Assembly: GCF_014197205.1 (NCBI RefSeq)
Contig: NZ_JACIFD010000002.1
Coordinates: forward strand, 101,501-165,500
From: Canibacter oris
GTDB lineage: Bacteria; Actinomycetota; Actinomycetes; Actinomycetales; Microbacteriaceae
Direction of reading: 5' to 3'
DNA: 64,000 nt
Positions 45,344 through 53,486 of this stretch are shown piece by piece. Positions within the stretch are counted from its first letter, which is position 1. Each line of letters opens with the position of its first letter. Under the pieces are notes generated by a model. The model worked only from the letters and a program-made list of their open reading frames with translations. It made no database searches and was not told the origin of the DNA. The position numbers were made by a program, and so were the translations under genes.

Positions 45344-45979
45344 CTAGTTTGCTGCGGTGTCTGTTTCGGTTTCCGTGACTGTGTCGGTTTCCGTGTCTGT
45401 TTCAGTGTCAAGCTCAGCCCACCAGCAGGTGGTTTCGCCATAGTTCTTTTGTTTTAAGAGGCGCATTTCGGCTGGCCACAGCGGCTCTGGGCTGCGGCGA
45501 TCTCGCTCCACCAGTACCGCCGCGTGCGGCGTAAGCAGCGGCACGAGCGTGGTCAGATTTGCAGCAAGTGTCTGCTCATCAAAATCGTATGGCGGATCCA
45601 GAAACACCACATCGAAGGTGGCGCGGCTCGGTTGCGCAGCGAGCCAGGTCTGCACGTTTGCGGTTATAACCTGACACGTGAGAGTAACGGGGGAGTTTTT
45701 AAAAGCCCGCAGCACGGTCTCGCTGTTGCTCTGCGCGATGCGCGCCGCCGCTGGATGTTTTTCAACCAGCACCGCACTGGATGCCCCACGGCTGAGAGCT
45801 TCTAGGCCCAGTGCGCCTGACCCCGCATACAGATCGAGCACTTTTGTGTCGGCGATGAAATCCCACGACTCAAGCGTGGAAAAAATCGCTTCACGTACTC
45901 TGTCGCTTGTCGGGCGGGTGCCTTTGGGAGGGACGCTCAAGCGCAGGGAGCTGGCTGTTCCGGCAATAATTCGGGTCAC
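45344..45979 (-). CDS. rsmD: 16S rRNA (guanine(966)-N(2))-methyltransferase with repetitive tail
   Basis: RsmD methylates G966 of 16S rRNA. The 211-aa protein starts TRIIAGTASSLRLSVPPKG and has the S-adenosylmethionine fold VLDLYAGSGALGLEALSRGAS and the catalytic DPPYDF. The last 20 residues are only Thr, Glu, Asp with one Val (ETDTETDTVTETETDTAAN), encoded by short repeats. In related genomes rsmD lies between recG and coaD; here it is on the opposite strand and the recG side is occupied by an island. Confidence 0.95.
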   Translation of the reverse strand: MTRIIAGTASSLRLSVPPKGTRPTSDRVREAIFSTLESWDFIADTKVLDLYAGSGALGLEALSRGASSAVLVEKHPAAARIAQSNSETVLRAFKNSPVTLTCQVITANVQTWLAAQPSRATFDVVFLDPPYDFDEQTLAANLTTLVPLLTPHAAVLVERDRRSPEPLWPAEMRLLKQKNYGETTCWWAELDTETDTETDTVTETETDTAAN

Positions 45980-46030
45980 AGCAAAAAATTTTACACGGGT
46001 ATAGTTAATCGTTTTTTACCTGTAAAAAGC

Positions 46031-46051
46031 AATGCATACATAATATGCATT
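46031..46051. promoter_or_regulatory. AT-rich inverted repeat upstream of the peptide island
   Basis: AATGCATA (46031-46038) and TATGCATT (46044-46051) form a perfect 8-bp inverted repeat with a 5-base spacer. It lies in the 166-base divergent region between rsmD and the secreted protein gene, and would suit a dimeric regulator. Confidence 0.4.
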
Positions 46052-46103
46052 TTGTTATATCAATGATATTTTTTCTGTGTCATTGCGTGGTATAAAAGTT
46101 TTA

Positions 46104-46119
46104 AGCATGATTACATGCT
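46104..46119. promoter_or_regulatory. Inverted repeat near the secreted-protein start
   Basis: AGCATG-ATTA-CATGCT is a perfect 6-bp inverted repeat 26 bases before the ATG at 46146. A TATAAA (46091-46096) lies just before it, so the repeat overlaps the likely start of transcription and could be an operator. There is no evidence beyond symmetry. Confidence 0.35.
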
Positions 46120-46145
46120 GACCAATTTTCTGAAAGGACAGAAAA

Positions 46146-46542
46146 ATGAATAAAGTTACAAAAATTGCATTGGCGGGATTTGCTGCGGTGGGCGTTGCCC
46201 TGGGGGTGGGTAACTAATAGCGCATTTGCGGCAAATAGTTTTGTGCAGGGAGCGCTCGATACTAGTGGCTCCATTGTGCAATATGATTACACCAGAACAC
46301 ACACATTTACTGGTCCGATCACTCTTAATGTAACGGATTTACCATACGGATATCTACGTCTTGGCCTCAGGAACATGGGTGCCGCAGGTGGGCCGCAATT
46401 TACAGAGACTAGGCAGTGGAACTACACTGGCGTGAAGCAGTGGGGTGATATTTTGCAAGGGACAAGATTTGCTATGCAAGGCCGTATGAAAGCATGCGGT
46501 TGGGGCTGCGATAATTACTGGGGCGGATATCTAACCTATTAA
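46146..46542 (+). pseudogene. Secreted small protein interrupted by a frameshift in its signal peptide
   Basis: The ATG at 46146 opens a signal peptide (MNKVTKIALAGFAAVG...) that stops after 23 codons at 46217. The next frame, open to 46542, carries the rest. Removing one G from GGGGG at 46202-46206 gives one 131-residue precursor with a signal ending NSAFA and a predicted cut before ANSFVQGAL. The mature part, about 103 residues, is aromatic and beta-rich, with two cysteines (CGWGC) and an aromatic C-terminus (YWGGYLTY). I do not recognise the family. It could be disabled, phase-variable or a sequencing error. GAAAGGA precedes the ATG. Codon use and AT content differ from the core genes. Confidence 0.7.
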
Positions 46543-46551
46543 TAACATAAA

Positions 46552-47475
46552 ATGCAAATGAAAAAAATTGCTGCTTTGGTTGCCGCGGGTGTCACTGTGT
46601 TAGCTCTTTCAAGCTGCCACGGTGACACCCCGGAGCCTGAGCATGATAGTTTGTTGCAGCATGAAACTGTGAGTGTTTCAAAGGGGAACATCACTCCAAC
46701 TGCGGCAGAAAAAGCAACTGTAGCGCAGGCAGCACAGGTAGTTGTCGTCTCTGGCACGCGGGCAGACTTTGAAGCTTATGTGAAAATCGGTGAACAAGTG
46801 GTTGCCGGGCAGGTGATTGGGCGCAACGGCGAGAGTGAGGTTGTTTCTCCTATTGCTGCGAAAGTAGTTTCGATAACCACAAACGCGCCGGATTTACCCG
46901 AAAATTATCCGCTGTTTGCATTGCAATATCAGGGTTTTGGGATTGTGGTTCAAACGGGTAATCTTTTGCGATCTGCTGCAATAGAGCAGCTAACTGGAAA
47001 ATTTCAAATCACCGATGGCGTGGGACCAACTGCGTGTGTTGCGGTGTTATCAGCTGCTGCTAGTGCCGATACTGTCGAAGAGCAGCAAACGCAACAAACA
47101 GTTACCGCTGATGAAGCTGCAGCGCTGGAGAAACCGTTTAGTATGCCAGCTCCCAGCTTTGGATTGCCGACACCCCAGGTAGCAGCAGACAGGGTTGTTT
47201 GCCTCATCGATAAAGGCATTGCTGTGCAAGCTGGGCAACAGGCGACGGTGGTCATTAGCGGTAACACTGCTGCGGAAACGTTACTGTTGCCGTTAAATGC
47301 TGTCGCGGGGAGGCAACAGCGTGGTCAAGTGATGCGAGTACAAGGTGACAAGTATGAAGTAGTAGATGTGGAGTTGGGAATTTCTGATGGTGCAAAAATT
47401 CAAATTCTCAGCGGATTGCAAGAAGGCGACAGCGTTATAAACTTTTCGCCCCATTTAGACCCGCGGGGGCAATGA
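46552..47475 (+). CDS. Lipoprotein membrane-fusion protein (MacA/HlyD-like)
   Basis: The 307-aa protein has a lipoprotein signal with lipobox LSSC (Cys about 23) and two biotinyl-lipoyl-like parts: VVVSGTRADFEAYVKIGEQVVAGQVIG at about 62-88 and RVVCLIDKGIAVQAGQQATVVISGN around 220-240. The C-terminal barrel is LPLNAVAGRQQRGQVMRV... LGISDGAKIQILSGLQEGDSVI. These mark an adaptor that couples an ABC transporter to the cell surface. Start ATG at 46552 has no visible Shine-Dalgarno; the gene follows the secreted protein by nine bases. Confidence 0.8.
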   Translation: MQMKKIAALVAAGVTVLALSSCHGDTPEPEHDSLLQHETVSVSKGNITPTAAEKATVAQAAQVVVVSGTRADFEAYVKIGEQVVAGQVIGRNGESEVVSPIAAKVVSITTNAPDLPENYPLFALQYQGFGIVVQTGNLLRSAAIEQLTGKFQITDGVGPTACVAVLSAAASADTVEEQQTQQTVTADEAAALEKPFSMPAPSFGLPTPQVAADRVVCLIDKGIAVQAGQQATVVISGNTAAETLLLPLNAVAGRQQRGQVMRVQGDKYEVVDVELGISDGAKIQILSGLQEGDSVINFSPHLDPRGQ

Positions 47476-48236
47476 TGAGACACAGCTTGAGCAATCAAGC
47501 GCAGCAGAGGCCCAGCAGCCTTCACATGTTAGCTGCTGGCGAGCCGAATCAGCCATTGGTTGAGCTGCGTAACCTGAGCGCTAGAGTAACGCTGGGTAAC
47601 GGCGAAAAATTAACCACCGTTGCGGGTGTGACACTGCAATTGCAGCGAGCGAGGAGCTATGCTGTCGTGGGTAAATCCGGATCAGGCAAAACCAGTCTGG
47701 TTTCTATAATCGGAATGCTTAACAGACATTTCGAGGGCGAATATTTTTTCGCAGGCGAGCTTGTAAGGGGTCTAAACGATAGACAACTCTCAAAACTGCG
47801 TGCCAATAAAGTGGGTTTTGTTTTCCAGAATTATTCTTTGATCAAACACTTAAAAGTTCTGGAAAATGTCGAGCTAGCGTTGCAGTATCTCAGTGCCAGA
47901 AAATCTAGTAAAGACATCAGAGTCTTGGCTATGGAGGCTTTGAACTCAGTAGGGCTTGCAGATAAAGCCTTAGAGGTGCCATCTAAACTGTCTGGAGGAG
48001 AACAGCAAAGGGTCGCAATTGCGAGGGCCTTGGTGACATCCCCAGAACTTTTAATCTGTGATGAACCAACAGGCGCTTTGGATACAGAAACAGGGCAGCA
48101 GATCCTGGAATTACTGCATGAAAAAGTGGCCCAAAAAGGAACAACACTGTTGCTTGTGACACACGACGGGGAAGTGGCATCTAGCTGTGCTTATACCTAC
48201 CGGCTTGACTCTGGGAGGTTGTCAGCAGATGTTTAA
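47472..48236 (+). CDS. ABC transporter ATP-binding protein (MacB/LolD type)
   Basis: The 254-aa ATPase starts within the adaptor stop (ATGATGA). It has Walker A GKSGSGKTS, the Q-loop FVFQNYSLIKHL, the signature LSGGEQQRVAIARALV, Walker B LLICDEPTGALD and switch histidine LLVTHDGEV. The size and sequence fit the MacB/LolD group that works with FtsX-type permeases. Its last eight bases overlap the permease start. The first 30 residues are an atypical extension, so a later start is possible. Confidence 0.92.
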   Translation: MMRHSLSNQAQQRPSSLHMLAAGEPNQPLVELRNLSARVTLGNGEKLTTVAGVTLQLQRARSYAVVGKSGSGKTSLVSIIGMLNRHFEGEYFFAGELVRGLNDRQLSKLRANKVGFVFQNYSLIKHLKVLENVELALQYLSARKSSKDIRVLAMEALNSVGLADKALEVPSKLSGGEQQRVAIARALVTSPELLICDEPTGALDTETGQQILELLHEKVAQKGTTLLLVTHDGEVASSCAYTYRLDSGRLSADV

Positions 48237-49419
48237 AATGTTGCTAAAAGACTTGAGAATTAGCCCGTTGCGATCTTTTCTCACAGGTTTCTCAATGTTT
48301 ATCGGAATTGTTGCTGTTATCGGCGCTGTATTGGTGGGGACAGTAGGCAGAGGATATTTGGAAGGCACGAATGAGCAGCTCTACGGTAGGTCACCCAATT
48401 TTGTTGCCCACGCGATAGAGACCGAAATCAATGCGCAGAACGTGTATCAACTAAGGCAGAGTTTTTATAACAGTGATGAAAAAATAGCCATCCAAGTTGA
48501 GCCATTAGAGCAGCTTTGGTTTGTGCCGCAAACCCGAGTGCTGCCAGCTAACGAAGCATCCTCGTTAACGAAAGCAATTAGGCTGGACGCTAACTATGTA
48601 ACCCCGGAATACAATCTCATCTATAACTTGCCGCTAGTAGAGGGGCGTTGGTTTATTACAGATTTAGAGTACGCAAATTTAGAAGCAGTTTACAATAAAC
48701 CGGCAGCTGATTTGTATCCGCAAAGCACCACAGTTTCTGTCAGCAATCCTCAAACAGTAACGCAAACACCATTAAACGTGGTGGGTGTAGTTAATGACGG
48801 AATTAGCGAACCACGAATCTACGTAAATATTGCTGCGCTGTATGAATTTGCGCCAGATGTTCTGCAAACGCAGGGTGCCATCTTTTACTGGCTGAATGAT
48901 AAAAACCACTCAAAAGAAACGATTAGAGGGTACCTAAACGATAAACTAGTCGATTTTGGAGGGGGAAAAGTTGATGAGGTTGTGTTGCAGGATGCCTCCA
49001 GCAGTTACCGCACTGTTTTGGAAGTGTTGCAATTAGCTTTCGGGGTCGTCGCTTTGCTTTTGCTGTCTCTTGCTGCAATTGGGCTTTTAAACATTGGGTT
49101 GGCTTCTTTGGAACAGCGCACGCAAGAGCTTTTGATACGCCGTGCGTTAGGCGCAACTCGCGCCTCAATCGCTGGTCTGGTACTTGGCGGGGCGCTGCTA
49201 AGCGCTTTAATCGCATCCGCTTTGGCAGTTGCTGTTTCATATTTGCTAACCGGTGCAATCGCGCTTTTGCTACCGGTAGATTCCCCCGTAACTGCACCTG
49301 CCTATCCATATTCGGCGGTAATAATCGCGGTCATTGCGGCAACAGTAACAGCCTTGGTCGGTGGGATTTTTCCCATGATTAAAGCCATTAGGTTGCAGCC
49401 GGCGTTGGCATTACGCTGA
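48229..49419 (+). CDS. FtsX/MacB-type ABC permease
   Basis: The 396-aa protein has an N-terminal membrane helix (MLLKDLRISPLRSFLTGF, then a segment to about 45), a large outside domain from about 50 to 260, and three C-terminal helices (about 265-395) with LLLSLAAIGLLNIGLASLEQRTQELLIRRALGAT, the FtsX signature. The arrangement is that of MacB half-transporters that act as mechanotransmitters rather than classic channels. ATG at 48229 follows GGGAGG and overlaps the ATPase gene. Confidence 0.9.
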   Translation: MFKMLLKDLRISPLRSFLTGFSMFIGIVAVIGAVLVGTVGRGYLEGTNEQLYGRSPNFVAHAIETEINAQNVYQLRQSFYNSDEKIAIQVEPLEQLWFVPQTRVLPANEASSLTKAIRLDANYVTPEYNLIYNLPLVEGRWFITDLEYANLEAVYNKPAADLYPQSTTVSVSNPQTVTQTPLNVVGVVNDGISEPRIYVNIAALYEFAPDVLQTQGAIFYWLNDKNHSKETIRGYLNDKLVDFGGGKVDEVVLQDASSSYRTVLEVLQLAFGVVALLLLSLAAIGLLNIGLASLEQRTQELLIRRALGATRASIAGLVLGGALLSALIASALAVAVSYLLTGAIALLLPVDSPVTAPAYPYSAVIIAVIAATVTALVGGIFPMIKAIRLQPALALR

Positions 49420-49458
49420 CATCCAAGTCTTCAATTAGTTAGATATGTGAGGAATATT

Positions 49459-49944
49459 ATGAAAAACAAACTGTTAGCTGTTTCATCTCTCGCACTGCTC
49501 GTTCTTTCCGGTTGCTCTGACACCGCTGAGGAGAAGACTTTAGGGACTCCTGATAAGGGGGAAATCACGGTGGTGACACCAAAACTGATTGAACAGGAGT
49601 ATCAGGCAGCGCTTGCTGCTTTGCAATGGCCGGAGGGGTACAGTCCAAAACAGAAATTGGACGGATTGAGTGAAGACGTCAGCTACCAAAAAGGTTTTGG
49701 TGACACCTTGGCATCCGTTGAGTATGAATGCGCGTGGACAAAACAGTGGTTGGAAACTTATGCAGTTGATGAAGCAGCAGCTCAGAAAGCACTGGGTGCT
49801 CTTGAACAGGTATTAAGTATGGGATACATGAGCCCAGAACGAGCCGATGACAATACCCGAGAATATTTCCAAACAGCATTAGAGAAAGCGCAACTGGGGG
49901 ATCCCTCGGGGTTGCAGCAAAATTTCACGGTTAACTGTGGGTAG
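49459..49944 (+). CDS. Small lipoprotein of the island
   Basis: The 161-aa product starts MKNKLLAVSSLALLVLSGCS, with lipobox LSGC (Cys about 19). Two cysteines in the mature part (in YECAWTKQW and the C-terminal NCG) could form a disulfide. The rest is acidic and helical. No family is recognised. Its position at the end of the exporter operon suggests a self-protection or substrate-handling role, by analogy with bacteriocin loci. AGGA precedes the ATG at 49459. Confidence 0.7.
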   Translation: MKNKLLAVSSLALLVLSGCSDTAEEKTLGTPDKGEITVVTPKLIEQEYQAALAALQWPEGYSPKQKLDGLSEDVSYQKGFGDTLASVEYECAWTKQWLETYAVDEAAAQKALGALEQVLSMGYMSPERADDNTREYFQTALEKAQLGDPSGLQQNFTVNCG

Positions 49945-49974
49945 TGCTGTGAGCTAAATTGCACCCTGGCGCGG

Positions 49975-49980
49975 TAAACT
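49975..49980 (+). promoter_or_regulatory. -10 element of recG (leaderless)
   Basis: TAAACT is six bases before the GTG start of recG at 49987, with no Shine-Dalgarno in the gap. Confidence 0.5.
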
Positions 49981-49986
49981 CGTAGA

Positions 49987-52161
49987 GTGCAAACGGTAAC
50001 CCTGAAAACGCCTTTGGCGCAGGTGCTGGGGTCTAAGACTGCGGCGGCGCTGCAGCGTGCCTTCGGGTATCAGACGGTTGCAGATTTGCTCTGGCATTTA
50101 CCCCGCAGATACACCAAACGGGGTGAGCTAACCGCGCTGAACACACTTCCAGTGGGGGAGCACGCCACGATTGTGGCGCAGGTGCTTGACGTGCAAAAAC
50201 GCCAGATGGCATCGCGTGCAGGGTCGATTCTCACGGTGCGGGTCACCGATGGTACCGGCTACGTGTCGCTGACTTTCTTTAACCAGCCGTGGCGTGAGCA
50301 GGAGCTGCTGCCCGGCAAACAGGGGCAGTTTTCGGGTAAAGTCACCAGCTATCGCGGTCAGCTGCAGCTGCAAAACCCCGACTATCAACTTTTTGACTCG
50401 GCTGCCGAAACTCGGGAGGCAGGCGGCGACCCGGAGCAGCTGGCGCAGGCAAGAGCTAAAGCCTACGCGCTAAAACCGGTGCCGGTTTACCCCGCAACCG
50501 CGGCGGTGCCCTCCTGGGTGCTCGCAAAGAGCATCGACACTGTTTTGGCGCAGCTTGAGACGGTGGCGGATCCACTGCCGCTAGAAATCCGTGCCGCGCA
50601 AGAGATTATTGACTACGACACTGCGCTGCGGTTAGCGCACCAGCCGGAACGGGACCAAGATTTCCGGGCTGCGCTTGGCAGCCTGAAGTTTCGCGAAGCG
50701 TTCGAGCTGCAACTGGCGCTGGTCGCGCGCGCTGCAAAATACGCGAGTCGCAAAGCCACGCCGCGGCCACTGCGTGATGACGGCTATGTGACGCAACTCG
50801 ATGCCGGGCTGCCGTTTTCTCTCACCGCTGATCAGCAGGCAGCCGGTGCCAGGTTGAGCGCCGGGATTGCGAGCACCAGCCCTTTGGCAACGCTGCTGCA
50901 GGGCGAGGTGGGTGCCGGGAAAACCCTGGTTGCTTTGCGTGCGATGCTGCAGGTGGCGGACAGCGGCGGCCAGAGCGCCCTGTTGGCGCCGACCGAGGTG
51001 CTCGCGGCGCAGCATTTCGAGAATTTTCAGCAGCTGCTGCCGGCAGCGGTGCGAGAAGCAGTGCACCCGGTTTTAATCACCGGTTCGATGTCGCAAACTG
51101 AGCGGCGCAAAGCGGCGCTGGCGGTGGCGAGTGGGCAGGCTTTGCTGGTGGTCGGCACGCACGCCCTGCTCAGTGATAAAACCATGTTTGCTGATCTCGG
51201 TTTTATCGTGGTTGATGAACAGCATCGGTTCGGGGTAGAGCAGCGCGAAGCCTTGCGTAATAAAGCCAAAACGGTGCCGCATCTGCTCGCGATGACCGCA
51301 ACTCCGATTCCGCGCACGGTTGCTTTGACCGCCTTCGGCGAGTTGGAGACAGTGGAGATTCGGCAGCTGCCTGCAGGGCGTGCCGGAATTACCAGTTTTG
51401 CGGTGCAAACCAGGTTGATGCCACAGCGGCTCACCCGCGCGTGGCAGCGAGCACGCGAGGAAATTGCGGCCGGCCGCCAGGTTTATGTGGTGTGCCCAAA
51501 CATTGCTGCAGAGGCTGCGCCAGAAAAGGTCGCGACAGGCGGAGAAGGTCGTAATCGTGCCAGCGTGCATGAAGTGGCGGCACGGCTGCGGGCGCGGCCA
51601 GACTTTGCCGGGGTGCGCATCGGAGAGCTCACCGGGCAGCTTGGCGGCGAAGCAAAAACCGCGGTGATGACAGCTTTTGCGGCGGGGGAGATTGACCTGT
51701 TGGTGGCAACAACCGTGGTTGAGGTTGGGGTGAACGTGCCAAACGCCACCATGATGCTGGTTTTGGAGGCCGACCGCTTCGGGGTGTCGCAGCTACACCA
51801 GTTGCGCGGACGAGTCGGGCGCGGGCAGCACCCGGGTTTGTGTCTGTTTTTGACCGAGGCAGAACAGGAATCTGCAGCGTGGAGCCGACTCACCGCGGTC
51901 GCTGCAACTCTTGACGGTTTCGCTCTGGCGGAGATTGATCTCGAGCAGCGCGGGGAGGGTGACATCTTGGGCACGGCGCAGGCGGGTGTTAAATCTACGC
52001 TCCGGCTGCTGCGGGTCACGCAGGACGCCGAAGTGCTGTACGCTGCGCGGGAATGGGCGGAGAAACTGGTAGGGGCGGATCCACAATTACAGCGGTATCC
52101 CGCCCTGCAAGAGCTGCTGCGGGTGCAAGAACAGCGTTTGGCGCAGCTTGATAAGACCTAG
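49987..52161 (+). CDS. recG: ATP-dependent DNA helicase RecG
   Basis: RecG remodels stalled forks and Holliday junctions. The 724-aa protein starts with a wedge OB domain (SILTVRVTDGTGYVSLTFFNQPW), then the helicase motifs: LLQGEVGAGKTLVALRAM (Walker A), VVDEQHRFGVEQREAL (DEQH), TATPIPRT, and the C-terminal half with VVEVGVNVPNATMMLVLEADRFGVSQLHQLRGRVGRG. The GTG start at 49987 has a leaderless promoter, so recG is expressed separately from the upstream island. Confidence 0.97.
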   Translation: MQTVTLKTPLAQVLGSKTAAALQRAFGYQTVADLLWHLPRRYTKRGELTALNTLPVGEHATIVAQVLDVQKRQMASRAGSILTVRVTDGTGYVSLTFFNQPWREQELLPGKQGQFSGKVTSYRGQLQLQNPDYQLFDSAAETREAGGDPEQLAQARAKAYALKPVPVYPATAAVPSWVLAKSIDTVLAQLETVADPLPLEIRAAQEIIDYDTALRLAHQPERDQDFRAALGSLKFREAFELQLALVARAAKYASRKATPRPLRDDGYVTQLDAGLPFSLTADQQAAGARLSAGIASTSPLATLLQGEVGAGKTLVALRAMLQVADSGGQSALLAPTEVLAAQHFENFQQLLPAAVREAVHPVLITGSMSQTERRKAALAVASGQALLVVGTHALLSDKTMFADLGFIVVDEQHRFGVEQREALRNKAKTVPHLLAMTATPIPRTVALTAFGELETVEIRQLPAGRAGITSFAVQTRLMPQRLTRAWQRAREEIAAGRQVYVVCPNIAAEAAPEKVATGGEGRNRASVHEVAARLRARPDFAGVRIGELTGQLGGEAKTAVMTAFAAGEIDLLVATTVVEVGVNVPNATMMLVLEADRFGVSQLHQLRGRVGRGQHPGLCLFLTEAEQESAAWSRLTAVAATLDGFALAEIDLEQRGEGDILGTAQAGVKSTLRLLRVTQDAEVLYAAREWAEKLVGADPQLQRYPALQELLRVQEQRLAQLDKT

Positions 52162-52196
52162 AAAGATTGCGCGCTGCGTCGGGCGGCGCGGTGCGT

Positions 52197-52202
52197 CATA
52201 AT
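52197..52202 (+). promoter_or_regulatory. -10 element of coaD (leaderless)
   Basis: CATAAT is six bases before the ATG at 52209. The gap TGAAGC contains no usable Shine-Dalgarno spacing. Confidence 0.5.
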
Positions 52203-52208
52203 TGAAGC

Positions 52209-52685
52209 ATGACTTCAATCGCTGTAGTGCCGGGTAGTTTCGACCCAATCACGAAGGGGCACCTGGATGTAATTTTGCGTGCCGCGACACTGTTTGATGA
52301 GGTGCACGTAGTGGTCGTGCACAATCCTGACAAGCAGACGCTGCTGAGTGCGAAGCAGCGCGAGCAGCTGGTGCGAGAATCGATTGCAGAACAGGCGCCC
52401 CAGGCACGGGTAAAAGTTGCGGTGTGGGAGTCAGGGTTGCTGGTTGACTACTGTAAACAGGTGGGCGCGAAGGTGCTGGTGAAGGGTATCCGTTCCCAGG
52501 TTGATGTAGCCTACGAAACCCCGATGGTTTTGATGAATCGCTCGCTCGCTGCTGTGGAAACTATTTTTTTGCTGCCTAATCCGGCATATTCGCTGGTGTC
52601 AAGCTCACTGGTGCGGCAGGTGCACGCGCTCGGCGGTGACGTCAGTGAGTATGTTCCTGCCGCGGTTGCCAGGTTTTTAGCGTAA
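52209..52685 (+). CDS. coaD: Phosphopantetheine adenylyltransferase
   Basis: CoaD joins phosphopantetheine to AMP in coenzyme A synthesis. The 158-aa protein has the nucleotidyltransferase motif [14 protein letters not shown] with T15xGH18, and the second signature [21 protein letters not shown]. The length is standard. It follows recG and precedes the yceD-rpmF-rnc-mutM unit, the expected order. Confidence 0.97.
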   Translation: MTSIAVVPGSFDPITKGHLDVILRAATLFDEVHVVVVHNPDKQTLLSAKQREQLVRESIAEQAPQARVKVAVWESGLLVDYCKQVGAKVLVKGIRSQVDVAYETPMVLMNRSLAAVETIFLLPNPAYSLVSSSLVRQVHALGGDVSEYVPAAVARFLA

Positions 52686-52697
52686 AATTAGTAGGGT

Positions 52698-53222
52698 ATG
52701 TCTAAGAATTTTACGTTCGCGATTCGCGATATTTATAACCGCCCGGGTGAGATGCGGGAGCATGAGCTTGATGTTGTGCTGCCCGAAGCCTGGGGCGAAG
52801 GTCTTGCTGCGGTGCGTCAGGGCACCACAGTTTCACTAGCTGTCCGCTTAGAGAGTGTGCACGAGGGAATTTTGGCCACCGTTGGTGCTGACACTACGGT
52901 GCACGCAGAGTGCTCACGGTGCCTCTCTGAGTTTGACGAAACGCTGAGAGTCGATTTTATTGAACTTTTCGCGTATAATCCTACAGAGACTGATGAATAC
53001 GGGGTTCACGGTGATCACGTGAACCTTGAACCCCCGCTGCGTGACGCGGTTGTGCTTGCATTGCCGTTCACACCGGTGTGTCGTGAGGAGTGTGCTGGGC
53101 TTGACCCTGCCACTGGTGAGCGGCTCACGGAAGCAGCAGCGGCGCCTGCTGAGACGGTTGATCCCCGCTGGGCGGCGTTGGCTGGTTTTTCGGTTGATGA
53201 AGACAACGGAACTGAAAAATGA
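52698..53222 (+). CDS. yceD: YceD family (DUF177) protein
   Basis: The 174-aa protein has the DUF177 CxxC metal site in TVHAECSRCLSEFDETLRVDFIELF and a second cysteine pair in PVCREECAGLDPATGERLTE. In E. coli YceD is needed for normal rRNA processing and lies upstream of rpmF, as here. TAAAAT at 52683-52688 is nine bases before the ATG and may act as its own promoter. Function is inferred from context. Confidence 0.9.
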   Translation: MSKNFTFAIRDIYNRPGEMREHELDVVLPEAWGEGLAAVRQGTTVSLAVRLESVHEGILATVGADTTVHAECSRCLSEFDETLRVDFIELFAYNPTETDEYGVHGDHVNLEPPLRDAVVLALPFTPVCREECAGLDPATGERLTEAAAAPAETVDPRWAALAGFSVDEDNGTEK

Positions 53223-53274
53223 TTTCAGTTCATGACGACTGTGCGCGCAAGCGCAAAAACTAGAAAGAGGCATA

Positions 53275-53478
53275 ATGGCAGTTCCAAAGCGTAAAATGTC
53301 ACGCTCAAACACCCGCCACCGCCGTTCACAGTGGAAAGCCAGTGTTCCGACCCTGGTAAAAACCGTTGAAAACGGCCGCACCGTTTACAGCATGCCACAC
53401 CGTGCACGCGTGGTTGAAGATGCGCAGGGCAACGCTCTGTTCATGGAGTACAAAGGCCGCCGCGTAGCTGACGCATAA
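53275..53478 (+). CDS. rpmF: 50S ribosomal protein L32
   Basis: The 67-aa basic protein starts [20 protein letters not shown], the L32 signature. It lacks the CxxC zinc-binding cysteines of many L32 proteins, as usual for Microbacteriaceae-type L32. AAAGAGG lies upstream of the ATG. It sits between yceD and rnc. Confidence 0.97.
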   Translation: MAVPKRKMSRSNTRHRRSQWKASVPTLVKTVENGRTVYSMPHRARVVEDAQGNALFMEYKGRRVADA

Positions 53479-53486
53479 GGCAGCCA

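Noticed and set aside
46146..46542. Lactococcin 972-type bacteriocin
   Set aside because: Signal peptide and exporter neighbours suggested it, but the mature length and sequence do not show that family's pattern; I left the family open.
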